The position numbers and the translations under genes were made by a program. From positions 1 to 30,939 of the forward strand of contig CAWUUH010000015.1 of assembly GCA_963925735.1 (NCBI GenBank): a stretch of 30,939 bases of DNA, written 5' to 3'. Numbering within the stretch: the stretch's first letter is position 1; every line of letters starts with the position of its first letter. Below the pieces are notes generated by a model, which was not told the DNA's origin, made no database searches, and saw nothing but the letters and a program-made list of their open reading frames with translations. Source of the stretch: UBA4582 sp013204195. Lineage in GTDB: Bacteria > Pseudomonadota > Gammaproteobacteria > Pseudomonadales > Azotimanducaceae. This document shows positions 1-8,455 of this stretch, piece by piece.

Positions 1-240
1 CAACTCGGAAAAGCGTCTTCTCGACCTGTCTCGCGCCCAATCAAATAGGCTCTGGCGGCCATCACGCCAGAACGTTGATTTAGTGGTATACCTTGGTCCA
101 ATATGCGCACTGGAATAGATTGCCTTAGCAAGGGTTACCACCTTGCAGATTACGAATACACACCTAACAATCACTGAACCAGCCTATGATCACCTATGAT
201 GGGCATCTACCCAGGCAGTAGGGTCTACAAAGAGCTGACT

Positions 241-267
241 ATGAAGAGCGACAAAAACGATGAATAG
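241..267 (+). other. Possible 8-codon leader ORF overlapping the start of the first SDR gene
   Basis: A short frame, MKSDKNDE followed by TAG, begins at ATG 241 behind an AAAGAG-like purine stretch. Its stop lies just inside the SDR gene, whose ATG is at 260. The SDR itself has only a weak, distant ribosome binding site, so translation of this short frame could couple to it. An 8-codon frame can easily arise by chance, so this is only a possibility. Confidence 0.2.
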
Positions 268-1015
268 ATCACCTGTCATACTCATTACGGGCGCCTCTGG
301 CGGTGTCGGCCAGGCCGCGGCGCTGGCCTGCGCCACTGACGGTGCACGCATAGCAGTGCATTTTCATCGCAACCAAGCGGCAGCAGACGCCTTATGCGCG
401 AGCTTACCAGGCACTGGGCATCGGGTTTACGGGGCAGACATCACTGATCCTTCGATGGCAGAAAGCCTGATTCAGCAGGTTGTTGCCGAGATGGGACAAT
501 TGGACGTACTGGTCAATAATGCCGGCATATCAGCCCGCTGCGATATTACCGCTATCGACTACGCGACTTGGCAAGAGACTTGGCAGCGCATTCTTGAGAC
601 GAATCTGACCGCTGCGGCCAACTTATCATTTTGCGCTGCGCAGCAGATGATCAAATCCGGTGGCGGCCGAATGATCAACGTTTCATCTCGTGGTGCCTTT
701 CGTGGCGAGCCCTTGATGCCCTGGTACGGCGCCTCAAAAGCCGGCATGAACGCCATGGGCCAGTCGTTAGCCCAGGCACTGGGACCCAAGAATATTTATA
801 TTTATACGGTAGCTCCGGGGTTTATTGAGACGCCTATGGCCGCAGCGATCCTGGCAAGCCCGGAAGGCGAAGGCATTCGTCAGCAAAGTCCAATCGGCCG
901 TGTCGCCCAGGCTGAAGAGGTCGGCGAAACCATCCGTTATCTAGCGCTCGAGGCGCCCACCTTTATGACTGGTGGCATTATCGATATCAATGGTGCATCT
1001 TACCTTCGGTCATAG
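260..1015 (+). CDS. SDR family NAD(P)-dependent oxidoreductase (FabG-like)
   Basis: Classical short-chain dehydrogenase/reductase of 251 residues, the usual length. The nucleotide-binding motif TGASGGVG is at residues 10-17, NNAG at 86-89, the structural Asn at 115, Ser at 142/143, and the catalytic YGASK with Tyr156 and Lys160. The C-terminal part has the usual PG-hinge followed by IETPM and ends in a GG(I)IDINGA-type motif typical of FabG-like members. It should be a soluble cytoplasmic enzyme interconverting an alcohol and a ketone with NAD(P)H; the substrate cannot be read from the sequence. It is followed after 72 bp by the arylsulfotransferase-like gene on the same strand. The ATG at 260 has no strong Shine-Dalgarno. 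Family is certain; the specific role is unknown. Confidence 0.9.
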   Translation: MNRSPVILITGASGGVGQAAALACATDGARIAVHFHRNQAAADALCASLPGTGHRVYGADITDPSMAESLIQQVVAEMGQLDVLVNNAGISARCDITAIDYATWQETWQRILETNLTAAANLSFCAAQQMIKSGGGRMINVSSRGAFRGEPLMPWYGASKAGMNAMGQSLAQALGPKNIYIYTVAPGFIETPMAAAILASPEGEGIRQQSPIGRVAQAEEVGETIRYLALEAPTFMTGGIIDINGASYLRS

Positions 1016-1087
1016 CATCGCAAGACACGCGCTCACCAGCCTGCGGCTACAACGCTAACGGATGAGACAACAAGCAAGGAGATCAAT

Positions 1088-2248
1088 ATGGGCTGGTCTA
1101 TCAATCGGGCAACGGGTCTGACATTTCACAAACCGGGTTTGTCCACCAAGGGCTATACGCTGCTGACCCCTCATGGTGACCAATCGACTTACCTGATTGA
1201 TATGGATGGCCGAGTCGTGCATCAATGGCGGTTCAGTCATATCCACCCAGGCTATGGTCGACTGTTGAAGAACGGCAATTTACTGATGACCGGCTCTGAT
1301 ATAAATTTACCTAAACCACCACCAGACGAGCCAACGAAGGCGCCGCTAGCGTTCGAGCAGCATATCACTCGCCTCGGCGGCTACCACACCACCCTGGTAG
1401 AAATGAACTGGCAGGGTGACATTGTCTGGGAATACGTAAACCGCTGCCAGCACCATGATTTCTTTCGCCTCGAGAACGGCAACACGATGGTGCCGGAATG
1501 GGTTGAATTACCGGAAGATTTGCACAAACAAGTACGCGGTGGCTACAAGATGCCACGGGAGCGCTTGCCTCGGTTACTCGGTGATGACCTGGTTGAAGTT
1601 GACCCCCAGGGTCAAGAAATACGGCGCATCCAGACCTGGAAGTTGCTCGATCCAATCAAGGACCCGATACACCCTACTCGACGGCGCTGGGAATGGACTC
1701 ACCTCAACGGCTTTGATATCAACAAAAAGGGCGACATCCTATTTTCCGCCAGAAATGCTGACAGGCTCGCGATCATCAATGCCGATAGTGGCGAAATTAG
1801 CTGGAAATTCACTAAGACCCATGGCCAACACAATCCTACCTGGGTTACCAACAAAGGTGCCACCCACGACAATATTCAAGTGTTCGATAACGGCGCCTCC
1901 TCCTCACGAGTGATTGAAATAGACCCCCAGAGCAGCGATGTCGTCTGGACTTATCATGGCGTGCCCATGCACCAATTTTTCAGCGGCCATATTTCCGGCG
2001 CCTCCCGCCTGCCTTCAGGCAACGTTCTGGTGTGTGAAGGCACCAGCGGCCGTCTGTTTGAAACTAACCAGGCTCGGGAGGTTGTTTGGGAGTGGATCAA
2101 CCCCTTCGTTAACAACAACGCCCGTGGCGAAGCCACTGTCAGCATTTATCGTGCCCATCGCTATTTGCCAGATCACCCCGCGCTGGCCGACAAGGATCTA
2201 GATCCTGCCCGATTCAGTAATATCAACCGCCTGAATGGCCTGATGTAA
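1088..2248 (+). CDS. Arylsulfotransferase (ASST)-family beta-propeller protein
   Basis: Protein of 386 residues made of repeated beta-propeller blades of the kind '(I/L)VE(I/M)...G.(I/V)VW.(Y/W)', as in the ASST/Arylsulfotran_2 family. Blades are visible near residues 36-48, 102-116, 168-184, 228-240, 275-290 and 322-336. Conserved-looking histidines occur at HHDF (122-123), WTHLNG (205), GQHN (248), ATHDN (260) and SGHISG (301). Characterised AssT enzymes are periplasmic and move sulfate between phenolic compounds through a His intermediate. This protein has no evident signal peptide: it begins MGWSINRATGLTF. The start is well supported by AAGGAG seven bases upstream. Its neighbours, an SDR and a D-2-hydroxyacid dehydrogenase, suggest small-molecule metabolism. 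Members of this family are often of unknown activity, so sulfotransfer is only a possibility. Confidence 0.75.
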   Translation: MGWSINRATGLTFHKPGLSTKGYTLLTPHGDQSTYLIDMDGRVVHQWRFSHIHPGYGRLLKNGNLLMTGSDINLPKPPPDEPTKAPLAFEQHITRLGGYHTTLVEMNWQGDIVWEYVNRCQHHDFFRLENGNTMVPEWVELPEDLHKQVRGGYKMPRERLPRLLGDDLVEVDPQGQEIRRIQTWKLLDPIKDPIHPTRRRWEWTHLNGFDINKKGDILFSARNADRLAIINADSGEISWKFTKTHGQHNPTWVTNKGATHDNIQVFDNGASSSRVIEIDPQSSDVVWTYHGVPMHQFFSGHISGASRLPSGNVLVCEGTSGRLFETNQAREVVWEWINPFVNNNARGEATVSIYRAHRYLPDHPALADKDLDPARFSNINRLNGLM

Positions 2249-2336
2249 TACCGCATAAAACTTAACATGTGCGTAAAGCACGAGTATTAAACTGTAGACT
2301 AGGCCGCGACCGGCCACCACGATCAGGAGATCTGCA

Positions 2337-3320
2337 TTGATAAATCTATTACTCTCGGAATCCAGCTACAACGACATGGCGGCCGACTTGGCAATTCATC
2401 AGCAGCGCGTCACCATTGTCAGACTGCAGGCTGACGGTTCCCTGAAGGTCAACGACGACACCGTCAGCGCTGCGCAATACCCTATTCACGCTACCTGGTT
2501 CAGCCTGGACATCATTAAAAACAAGCAATTTGGGCCTTTTATTAAACTGGTGACCAGCGCACCAGACTTGCAATGGATGCAGTCAGTAACCGCGGGACTC
2601 GATGCACCATTTTTCAAACAGATCTTTGATCAGGGTGTACGCCTCAGCAATAGCGACGCTCAAGCGCCAGCAATCGCCGAGTACGTGGTCGCAGCCGTAC
2701 TCAGTCACTACCAAAACTTTGCCGAGCGGGCGCGGCATCAGGCCAACGCTGAGTGGCAGGACACTCACTTTCAAGAGATTCATGGTTCGCGCTGGCTGAT
2801 CGTCGGCCTGGGCAATATCGGCCAGCGGGTGGGTCAGATAGCCCGCGGCTTCGAAGCCCAAGTGACAGGCGTCAAACGCGCCCAGGCGCAGAGCCCCCAC
2901 GCAGATCAAGTGATCACCTACAGCGAAATGGCAGAGCACTTGCCCCAGGCTGATGTGGTGGTACTCGCCTGCGCCTTGACGGAACAAACCCGACACCTGT
3001 TCGATGCGAAGATGCTCAGATTGATGAAACCCACCAGCGTACTGGTGAATATTGCCCGCGGTGGTGTGGTAGATGAGCCCGCACTGATCCAGGTGCTCGA
3101 TGAGGGCTTAATTGATCATGCGGTGCTTGATGTCTTCGAGGTCGAACCCTTACCCGCCGACAGCCCCTTATGGCACCATCCACGAGTCATGCTAACGCCC
3201 CACTCTAGTAATCGCGGCGAGGGTACAGGCCACCGTGGTCAGCTGCTGTTTTTAGCCAACTTGGCAGCATTTCTCGACAACAAGCCCCTGAAAAATGCGG
3301 TTACTGAGAACAGTTTTTAG
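2337..3320 (+). CDS. D-2-hydroxyacid dehydrogenase (NAD(P)-dependent)
   Basis: Protein of 327 residues with the D-isomer-specific 2-hydroxyacid dehydrogenase fold: N-terminal substrate domain, then a Rossmann domain. GLGNIG at 157-162 binds the dinucleotide. The catalytic set is visible as Arg241 (NIARGG), Glu270 (DVFEVEPLP) and His289 (TPHSS). The enzyme reduces a 2-oxoacid to a D-2-hydroxyacid or the reverse in the cytoplasm; the substrate (glyoxylate, hydroxypyruvate or other) is not clear. The start is TTG, preceded by CAGGAGA with a six-base spacer, which fixes it well. It lies 88 bp behind the ASST-like gene on the same strand and may share its transcript. The next gene converges on it. 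Confidence 0.88.
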   Translation: MINLLLSESSYNDMAADLAIHQQRVTIVRLQADGSLKVNDDTVSAAQYPIHATWFSLDIIKNKQFGPFIKLVTSAPDLQWMQSVTAGLDAPFFKQIFDQGVRLSNSDAQAPAIAEYVVAAVLSHYQNFAERARHQANAEWQDTHFQEIHGSRWLIVGLGNIGQRVGQIARGFEAQVTGVKRAQAQSPHADQVITYSEMAEHLPQADVVVLACALTEQTRHLFDAKMLRLMKPTSVLVNIARGGVVDEPALIQVLDEGLIDHAVLDVFEVEPLPADSPLWHHPRVMLTPHSSNRGEGTGHRGQLLFLANLAAFLDNKPLKNAVTENSF

Positions 3321-3355
3321 ATCGCGCCAGACCCATCGTTACCGACCGATCTCGA

Positions 3356-4372
3356 CTATCCCATCGGATAGCGAATCTCGGTCGTGACCTTATCGATCTC
3401 AGCCATGACCTCGGCACTTAGAACGACCTCGGCCGCGGCAAAAATATCATCCAATTGATCAACCCGAGTGGCGCCAACAATGGTGGAGGCGACAAAATCA
3501 TGTTGCTTGCTCCAGGCCGTCGCCAGGGTCACCGGTGCCAGACCAGCCTGCTGGGCAATCTCCATAAAACGCGCGGTTGAAGCGAGTGTCTTGTCGTTAA
3601 TAAACCGTCCTGCCATTGCCGCCTGACGGCCGCCCATTGCGAGATACTTGGTAAACCGCGCCCCTTCTGGTCGTTGTTTGTCCAGATACTTACCGGACAA
3701 GACACCACCGGCCAGTGGTGAAAATGGTATCAAACTGACATTTTCTTGCCGACAGGCCTGGGCTAACTCATCTTCAAACCGGCGATTATTCAGGCTGAAG
3801 TTATTCTGGATAGTTTCATAGCGCGCATAACCATGCATCTCTGCAACCATCAGGCTCTTAGTCAAACCCCAGGTGGTTTCATTACTGCAACCTAGCACGC
3901 GAACCTTACCGGATTGCACCAGCTCATCCAGGGCCGCCAGGATCTCATCATAGGCAACGCCATGATCTGGCCAATGGGTCTGGTACAAGTCGATATAGTC
4001 CGTTTGCAGACGCCGCAGGCTGGTCTCTATAGCTTTGATGATATTGTGTCGATCAAGGGCTGTCTTGCCATCTCGAACAGATGCTTTGAGCCAGCCATGG
4101 CTCGGCCCGGAGACCTTTGTGGCGATGATGAGAGAATCTCGGGATTTCGTTTTCATCCACCGACCAACAATGTCTTCCGTCAGGCCTGCCAACTTACTAT
4201 CGGGCGGCACGGGGTAATTTTCAGCGGTATCATAGAAATCGATACCGGCCTCATAAGAGCGATCGAGGATTTCAAACGCCGTCTTTTCATCAGCGCCGGT
4301 ACCAAAGGTCATGGTCCCCATACAGATATCTGATACTACCACCGCACTGCGGCCTAATCGGTTGGTCTTCAT
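3356..4372 (-). CDS. Aldo/keto reductase, Tas-like
   Basis: Protein of 338 residues, NADP(H)-dependent aldo/keto reductase. The catalytic tetrad is visible: Asp48 and Tyr53 in DTAENYPVPP, Lys86 in IATKVSGPS, His133 in YQTHWPD. The runs YPVPP, TKVSGPS, SNETTWG and VASTIVGAT closely follow E. coli Tas, so I place it in that subgroup. It should reduce aldehydes or ketones in the cytoplasm; the physiological substrate is unknown. I chose ATG at 4372, which has GGCGAG upstream and begins MKTNRLGRS as family members do. A longer frame starts at a TTG at 4399 without support. It converges on the D-2-hydroxyacid dehydrogenase and is divergent from the phosphohexomutase. Confidence 0.9.
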   Translation of the reverse strand: MKTNRLGRSAVVVSDICMGTMTFGTGADEKTAFEILDRSYEAGIDFYDTAENYPVPPDSKLAGLTEDIVGRWMKTKSRDSLIIATKVSGPSHGWLKASVRDGKTALDRHNIIKAIETSLRRLQTDYIDLYQTHWPDHGVAYDEILAALDELVQSGKVRVLGCSNETTWGLTKSLMVAEMHGYARYETIQNNFSLNNRRFEDELAQACRQENVSLIPFSPLAGGVLSGKYLDKQRPEGARFTKYLAMGGRQAAMAGRFINDKTLASTARFMEIAQQAGLAPVTLATAWSKQHDFVASTIVGATRVDQLDDIFAAAEVVLSAEVMAEIDKVTTEIRYPMG

Positions 4373-4477
4373 GGTGTGTCTCGCCTGAGTAATGATCAAT
4401 TAAAGCGGTTCCGCATCGCCGCAGGATAACAAGCATCAGCCCAGCGGGAAAGTCGCCCGCCGAGCCTAGGACACAGG

Positions 4478-4505
4478 CTGACAAACCGACCAGCTGTGGT
4501 AGTAT
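4478..4505 (+). promoter_or_regulatory. Candidate promoter of the phosphohexomutase gene (leaderless)
   Basis: A -35-like CTGACA (4478-4483) is followed after 16 bp by TAGTAT (4500-4505), preceded by TG plus one base, an extended -10. The expected transcription start is 4512/4513, on the A of the gene's ATG. No Shine-Dalgarno is present. GGTAG/CTACC arms (4498-4502, 4508-4512) form a small inverted repeat abutting the ATG. This is sequence matching only. Confidence 0.4.
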
Positions 4506-4512
4506 CGCTACC

Positions 4513-5910
4513 ATGAAACACACCCTCACGGCATTTCGACTTGGCGATATCCGCGGCATTTTCCCAACGGAAATTGACGACGCCTTTGCGCTGGCCTTTG
4601 CCCACGGGGTTGCTCATCACTTCAAACTCAAAGGCACTGTTGCGGTGGGTCGCGACATGCGTGATTCCAGCCCGGGACTCCAGCAATGTCTGATCAATGG
4701 GTTGCTGGCATCTGGCGTCGACGTTGTCGACCTGGGTTTATGCGCCACTGAACTGGGCTATTTTGCCTCTTCACTCCCCGGCATTAGCGCCGCTATCGTG
4801 GTCACTGCCAGCCATAATCCAGCAGCATTCAATGGCTTTAAGCTAGTGCTGAAAAATGGCAAGGCGGTCACCTTTGATGACGGTCTCGACAGCGTCATGG
4901 CGCTGATGTTGTCAGGGCACACCAACCAGGGCAAATCTGGCACCATGCGCGAGCGCGATGTTCATCAAGATTATGTGGCGCACCTCCTACACCAATTCCA
5001 GCCTGCCAGCTTGACCAGCGGCTTGATCGCACTCAACGGCTTAAATGGCACCGCTACGACCCTGGCGCATGATATAGCCGAAGGACTCAAGCTCCCCGTT
5101 GAGTGGGTACGACGCCAGCCAGGGCCCATACCTGACGGCGGTGCAGATCCTTCGAAGCCCCTGCTTATCGCCGAGATGACCCGGTTTATGCAATCCAATG
5201 AGTTCGCCTTGGGTGTCGCCTGGGATGGCGATTGTGATCGCTGTGTGTTTTTCGACGGCAACGGCCAGCTTGTACCCACCTACTATGTGGTGGGCATTCT
5301 GGCAGAGCACTACCTGACAGTCTTTCCCGGCGCCGCCATCGTCTATGATTCAAAGCTCTGCATGAATACTCTCGACATCATCCAGCGGCTCAAGGGCAAG
5401 GCCATTCGCTCTGAGACCGGGCATGCTTTTATGAAACAACACATGCGCAAAAACCAAGCGGTTTATGGCGGCGAGCTATCGTCTCACCACTATTTCGGCG
5501 CATTTAATGGTTGTGATTCGGGCATGTTAGCCTGGCTGAAGATGATTCAGATCCTTGCTCAGACCGACCAAACACTGGCAGAGATTGTCGAGCAAGCCAG
5601 AGCCAATGTGTGCTCAACCACAGAGATCAACTTGACGTTAAGTGATACCAAGGGCGCGCTGGAGCATATACTCAATTGCTATGGACGCCAGGCTCTGGGT
5701 GTGGATTTCTTTGACGGCTTAAGCTTCGAGATGCCCGGGCAATGGCGATTCACTCTGTGCCCGTCAAAAACAGAACCCTTGGTGCGCCTAAATCTTGAGG
5801 CCCGCGGCGACCGCGATGAGCTGATCAACCAGGGCGCAAGGCTCCTCACCGAACTCTCCCGCTTTCAAACGCCCGGCAGTGAATGGACTGAAACGCCGGT
5901 CATTCAGTGA
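4513..5910 (+). CDS. Phosphohexomutase (phosphomannomutase/phosphoglucomutase superfamily)
   Basis: Protein of 465 residues, the usual length for AlgC/ManB-type alpha-D-phosphohexomutases. The phosphoserine loop TASHNP has Ser100. The metal loop DGDCDR has Asp238, Asp240 and Asp242. The sugar-recognition loop GGELSSHHYF is at 319-328, and the C-terminal phosphate-binding stretch is CPSKTEPLVRLN. The first residues (TAFRLGDIRGIFP) match the family's usual DIRG opening, which supports the start. These enzymes interconvert hexose 1- and 6-phosphates through a bisphosphate intermediate. SSHHYF replaces the more common SGHHYF/SGHHFF. Sitting next to a metallophosphatase, a PhoU-APH kinase and a GAK-type ATP-grasp enzyme, it may serve that system rather than general envelope sugar synthesis. 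Its last 11 bp overlap the convergent ATP-grasp gene. Confidence 0.88.
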   Translation: MKHTLTAFRLGDIRGIFPTEIDDAFALAFAHGVAHHFKLKGTVAVGRDMRDSSPGLQQCLINGLLASGVDVVDLGLCATELGYFASSLPGISAAIVVTASHNPAAFNGFKLVLKNGKAVTFDDGLDSVMALMLSGHTNQGKSGTMRERDVHQDYVAHLLHQFQPASLTSGLIALNGLNGTATTLAHDIAEGLKLPVEWVRRQPGPIPDGGADPSKPLLIAEMTRFMQSNEFALGVAWDGDCDRCVFFDGNGQLVPTYYVVGILAEHYLTVFPGAAIVYDSKLCMNTLDIIQRLKGKAIRSETGHAFMKQHMRKNQAVYGGELSSHHYFGAFNGCDSGMLAWLKMIQILAQTDQTLAEIVEQARANVCSTTEINLTLSDTKGALEHILNCYGRQALGVDFFDGLSFEMPGQWRFTLCPSKTEPLVRLNLEARGDRDELINQGARLLTELSRFQTPGSEWTETPVIQ

Positions 5911-6793
5911 GTTTTTTAATCGCGTAATCGGTGAACAGGTCGGGGGCATCGATACCGGAGCTTTCATACAAACCGTTGTAGCTCCCGAAAGCTGACACCT
6001 CAAACACGACTGGCCCCAACTCCTTCGTCACAGCGATATCTACGCTGGTAAAATCCAGGCCGAAGGGTGCCTGGGCTCGAGTCGCCAGCTCGATTAGCTC
6101 AGGAGATGGCGTAAACGCTTCATACTTGCCGCCTTCCCGTGTCGTGGTGTGCCAGGTAGAACCGTCACCCACACGCGCATAGGCCCCGATGTACTCGCCA
6201 CCCATAAAGACCAGACCATAATCGGTACCCGACAAATCATAGTGTTTCTGCAAGTAGATAATCTTCTCTCCACGCTCCTGTAATGCATTGAAATGCTGCC
6301 GTGCTAGCGCCCCATCATGCAGGAGTTCCATGCCTCTGGCCTTGGTGCTGTAGAGCGGCTTTAGAATCACCGGACCCTGAGACTCCACCCACCTGACAGC
6401 CGCATCCACATCCTCGGTAACAAACGTCGGCGGCATGGGAATCGAATTATCCAGCAGCCGCAGGGTACAACCCAATCGACTGATCATTCGCCGAATCATC
6501 GCCGGCGAAGAAAAAAACCTGACGCCGCGACGTTCCAGCAATTCAAGCAACTCAAGCTGATCCAGTAAGTTCGCAGAGTAATCTGCACCCATTTTTTTGA
6601 TGATGAAACCATCAAATTCATTGAGATTCTGCTGCTTTGAACAGACATCACCGGATGCCAGATCGTAGGATATTTCATTCAACTGGATAACCTGACCGCC
6701 GGCACCCTTGCGCGCCAGACTCGCACTAAGCGACTCCGTCGACCAAGCTCCTGCTATTCCTATCACTCCAATATTCAAACGGCACATCTCCAT
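5900..6793 (-). CDS. RimK-like ATP-grasp enzyme resembling the 'GAK system' ATP-grasp protein
   Basis: Protein of 297 residues with an ATP-grasp fold. An N-terminal pre-ATP-grasp domain opens NIGVIGIAGAWSTE. An ATP-binding lysine segment, VILKPLYSTKARGM, is at 142-155. The YGLVFMGGEYIGAYARV strand (192-208) and the W...GGKYEAF loop (214-227) follow. The metal/ATP segment VVFEVSAFGSYNGL (262-275) has Glu265 and Asn273. The LKPLYSTKARGM and FEVSAFG runs match my memory of the family NCBI names as the GAK-system ATP-grasp enzyme, a relative of RimK and cyanophycin synthetase. Such enzymes ligate a carboxylate to an amine or thiol via an acylphosphate; this family's substrate is not known. The start overlaps the upstream stop (TGATG), so the two genes are probably translationally coupled. 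It converges on the phosphohexomutase with 11 bp shared. Confidence 0.82.
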   Translation of the reverse strand: MEMCRLNIGVIGIAGAWSTESLSASLARKGAGGQVIQLNEISYDLASGDVCSKQQNLNEFDGFIIKKMGADYSANLLDQLELLELLERRGVRFFSSPAMIRRMISRLGCTLRLLDNSIPMPPTFVTEDVDAAVRWVESQGPVILKPLYSTKARGMELLHDGALARQHFNALQERGEKIIYLQKHYDLSGTDYGLVFMGGEYIGAYARVGDGSTWHTTTREGGKYEAFTPSPELIELATRAQAPFGLDFTSVDIAVTKELGPVVFEVSAFGSYNGLYESSGIDAPDLFTDYAIKKLTE

Positions 6794-8409
6794 CAGCGAT
6801 ACAGAAAATATTCTGGGTTAATCTTAAATCGATTGAGTTTGCCTTCATGGGCCTTGAGGTCATCAACGATCAATTTTGCGCGATCAATAAGCTCTGCTGA
6901 GAATTTTTTATCAAACACGAATCGAGTCGAGGTGATTAGCGACCTGAAAAGGCCTAGCGCCAGCCTAGCTTGAAACATCTTATCCTTTTGCCGAGCAGCA
7001 TAACTGGCCGCACAATCGTACATCCGCTGATTAGCCATATTGAGTCGCTGGCGAACTTCGGAGCTGAACAGAGGCACCCTCAAATTAGAGATCAGAAATA
7101 CCGATACGTCCTGCACATAATCTCCATAGCCACTGCGATGGACATCAACATAGTACATTTGCTGTTGATCAAACTGGAAAATAATATTGTCCGCATTAAA
7201 ATCCCCGTGGATCAGCGTACTGAATGGCGCTGGCAGTTGTCGCTCTATCTTCCTAGCCTCCTTGATCATCAAATCCAGACCATGGCTTGCCTCAAACAGT
7301 CCTGGATGCACTGACTGAATATCACTTTTTCGGCTTAGTAATTGCGTTACATAATCTGATTTGACGACCTTGCTCTTGTGACTGACCTTCCAGACCTGCG
7401 CCTGCTGCTTGGTTAACATCTCCATCGCTTGGTCAAGCCTGCTGCCGCCATTGATTAAAATTTTCAACAGATCGTCACCTTCAATATATTCCAGCAACAT
7501 AGTCGCGCTATTCTTCTTGGCCTCATGCCAAACGATCTTCGGCGTCAACCCGGGGAATTTTTCCTGCCAAAGCGCTAAACCCCTGGTTTCATCTTCTATT
7601 TTGGCCACATCGCCTTCTTTATAGAACAGCGCTCGCTCCACTGAATCGACGGCAGTCATGGAAATTCTTGCCACCCGGCAACCAGAACGGGTATTCATGA
7701 TGGGCTTAAACTGAATATTGCTGTCATTGATATTGATGTTTTGTGACGCCAGGCCTTTCTGCAAGTTTCTGAATTGCAGAATACCTAATTGCTCACCCAA
7801 ACGAATATCTAAAATCGCTTCGCCAATATTCAGGAAGCTGTCGCCTACGCGTTCAAGGTATTGCGCGATCGCCAGCAACGTCAACAAATCGTCGACTTTG
7901 CTCCGCTGCCGGAGCTTTGCTCGAATCAGCGCCGCTGTTTCATTATAGTAGTCATCTAACACTTGTTCGTAGTCGCAGATTGTCTGTGCCAGCTCAAGGT
8001 TATTCTCAGACAGAGCCGGATATATGGCATCAATAGCTTTATAGATCACCTGGTAATAGCGTTTGAGACCAAACTCAACAAATTCCGCCGGTTCCTTCAC
8101 ATGACTCATTTGATTCGCAATACTAATAAAAAAGTCAGCACACCTTTCCAGATTGACAGCGATGGTGATAATCGCTCTGAAGTGATTAATCTGCCCTTCT
8201 TCCTCCCGGTGGATATTGAAATAGCACTTGCTCTCCAAGGTATCCTTGAGGTTGTCGATAAAGTGTTCGCGGACGCTGATTTTCTTGATCTTCGCTGGCG
8301 AAGGCTTCTCAACCACAGAGGCTGACGCACGCGCTTGCTTTTTGACTTCCAAAATCAAAAATCGTAAGTCGATATTCAAACCTTCATCAATCGGCATCAG
8401 AAAATCCAC
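6793..8409 (-). CDS. PhoU-domain / aminoglycoside phosphotransferase-like kinase fusion
   Basis: Protein of 538 residues with two parts. Residues about 45-205 are an all-helical PhoU-like domain. It carries the paired E-R-x-x-D-x-x-x-x-I/N motifs ERCADFFISIA (88-98) and ERVGDSFLNIGE (186-197), which in PhoU bind metal. Residues about 250-490 are an APH/choline-kinase-type domain: probable Lys in FYKEGD (264), hinge-like LLEYIEGDDL (305-314), catalytic loop LIHGDFNADNII with His401, Asp403 and Asn408, and metal Asp422 in YYVDVHRSGYGD. Kinases of this fold phosphorylate small molecules or proteins. The PhoU part may sense phosphate state or mediate binding. The GTG start has no strong Shine-Dalgarno; an in-frame ATG lies four codons on (8397). 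It sits 46 bp behind the metallophosphatase and shares TGATG with the ATP-grasp gene. Confidence 0.85.
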   Translation of the reverse strand: MDFLMPIDEGLNIDLRFLILEVKKQARASASVVEKPSPAKIKKISVREHFIDNLKDTLESKCYFNIHREEEGQINHFRAIITIAVNLERCADFFISIANQMSHVKEPAEFVEFGLKRYYQVIYKAIDAIYPALSENNLELAQTICDYEQVLDDYYNETAALIRAKLRQRSKVDDLLTLLAIAQYLERVGDSFLNIGEAILDIRLGEQLGILQFRNLQKGLASQNININDSNIQFKPIMNTRSGCRVARISMTAVDSVERALFYKEGDVAKIEDETRGLALWQEKFPGLTPKIVWHEAKKNSATMLLEYIEGDDLLKILINGGSRLDQAMEMLTKQQAQVWKVSHKSKVVKSDYVTQLLSRKSDIQSVHPGLFEASHGLDLMIKEARKIERQLPAPFSTLIHGDFNADNIIFQFDQQQMYYVDVHRSGYGDYVQDVSVFLISNLRVPLFSSEVRQRLNMANQRMYDCAASYAARQKDKMFQARLALGLFRSLITSTRFVFDKKFSAELIDRAKLIVDDLKAHEGKLNRFKINPEYFLYR

Positions 8410-8455
8410 GTCTTGGTATATGAGTGTGAGAGCAACCGCAGTTCTTTATGTCTCG

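Noticed and set aside
1..134. Open minus-strand frame running off the left edge (possible ATG at 62)
   Set aside because: About 44 codons without a stop, but no ribosome binding site and no recognisable motif; other frames are also open here. It could be the start of a neighbouring gene, but the window does not decide this.
2583..2996. 137-residue minus-strand frame
   Set aside because: Shadow of the D-2-hydroxyacid dehydrogenase gene.
4373..4399. Longer N-terminus of the aldo/keto reductase from TTG 4399
   Set aside because: The extra nine residues lack family similarity; ATG 4372 has a better ribosome binding site.
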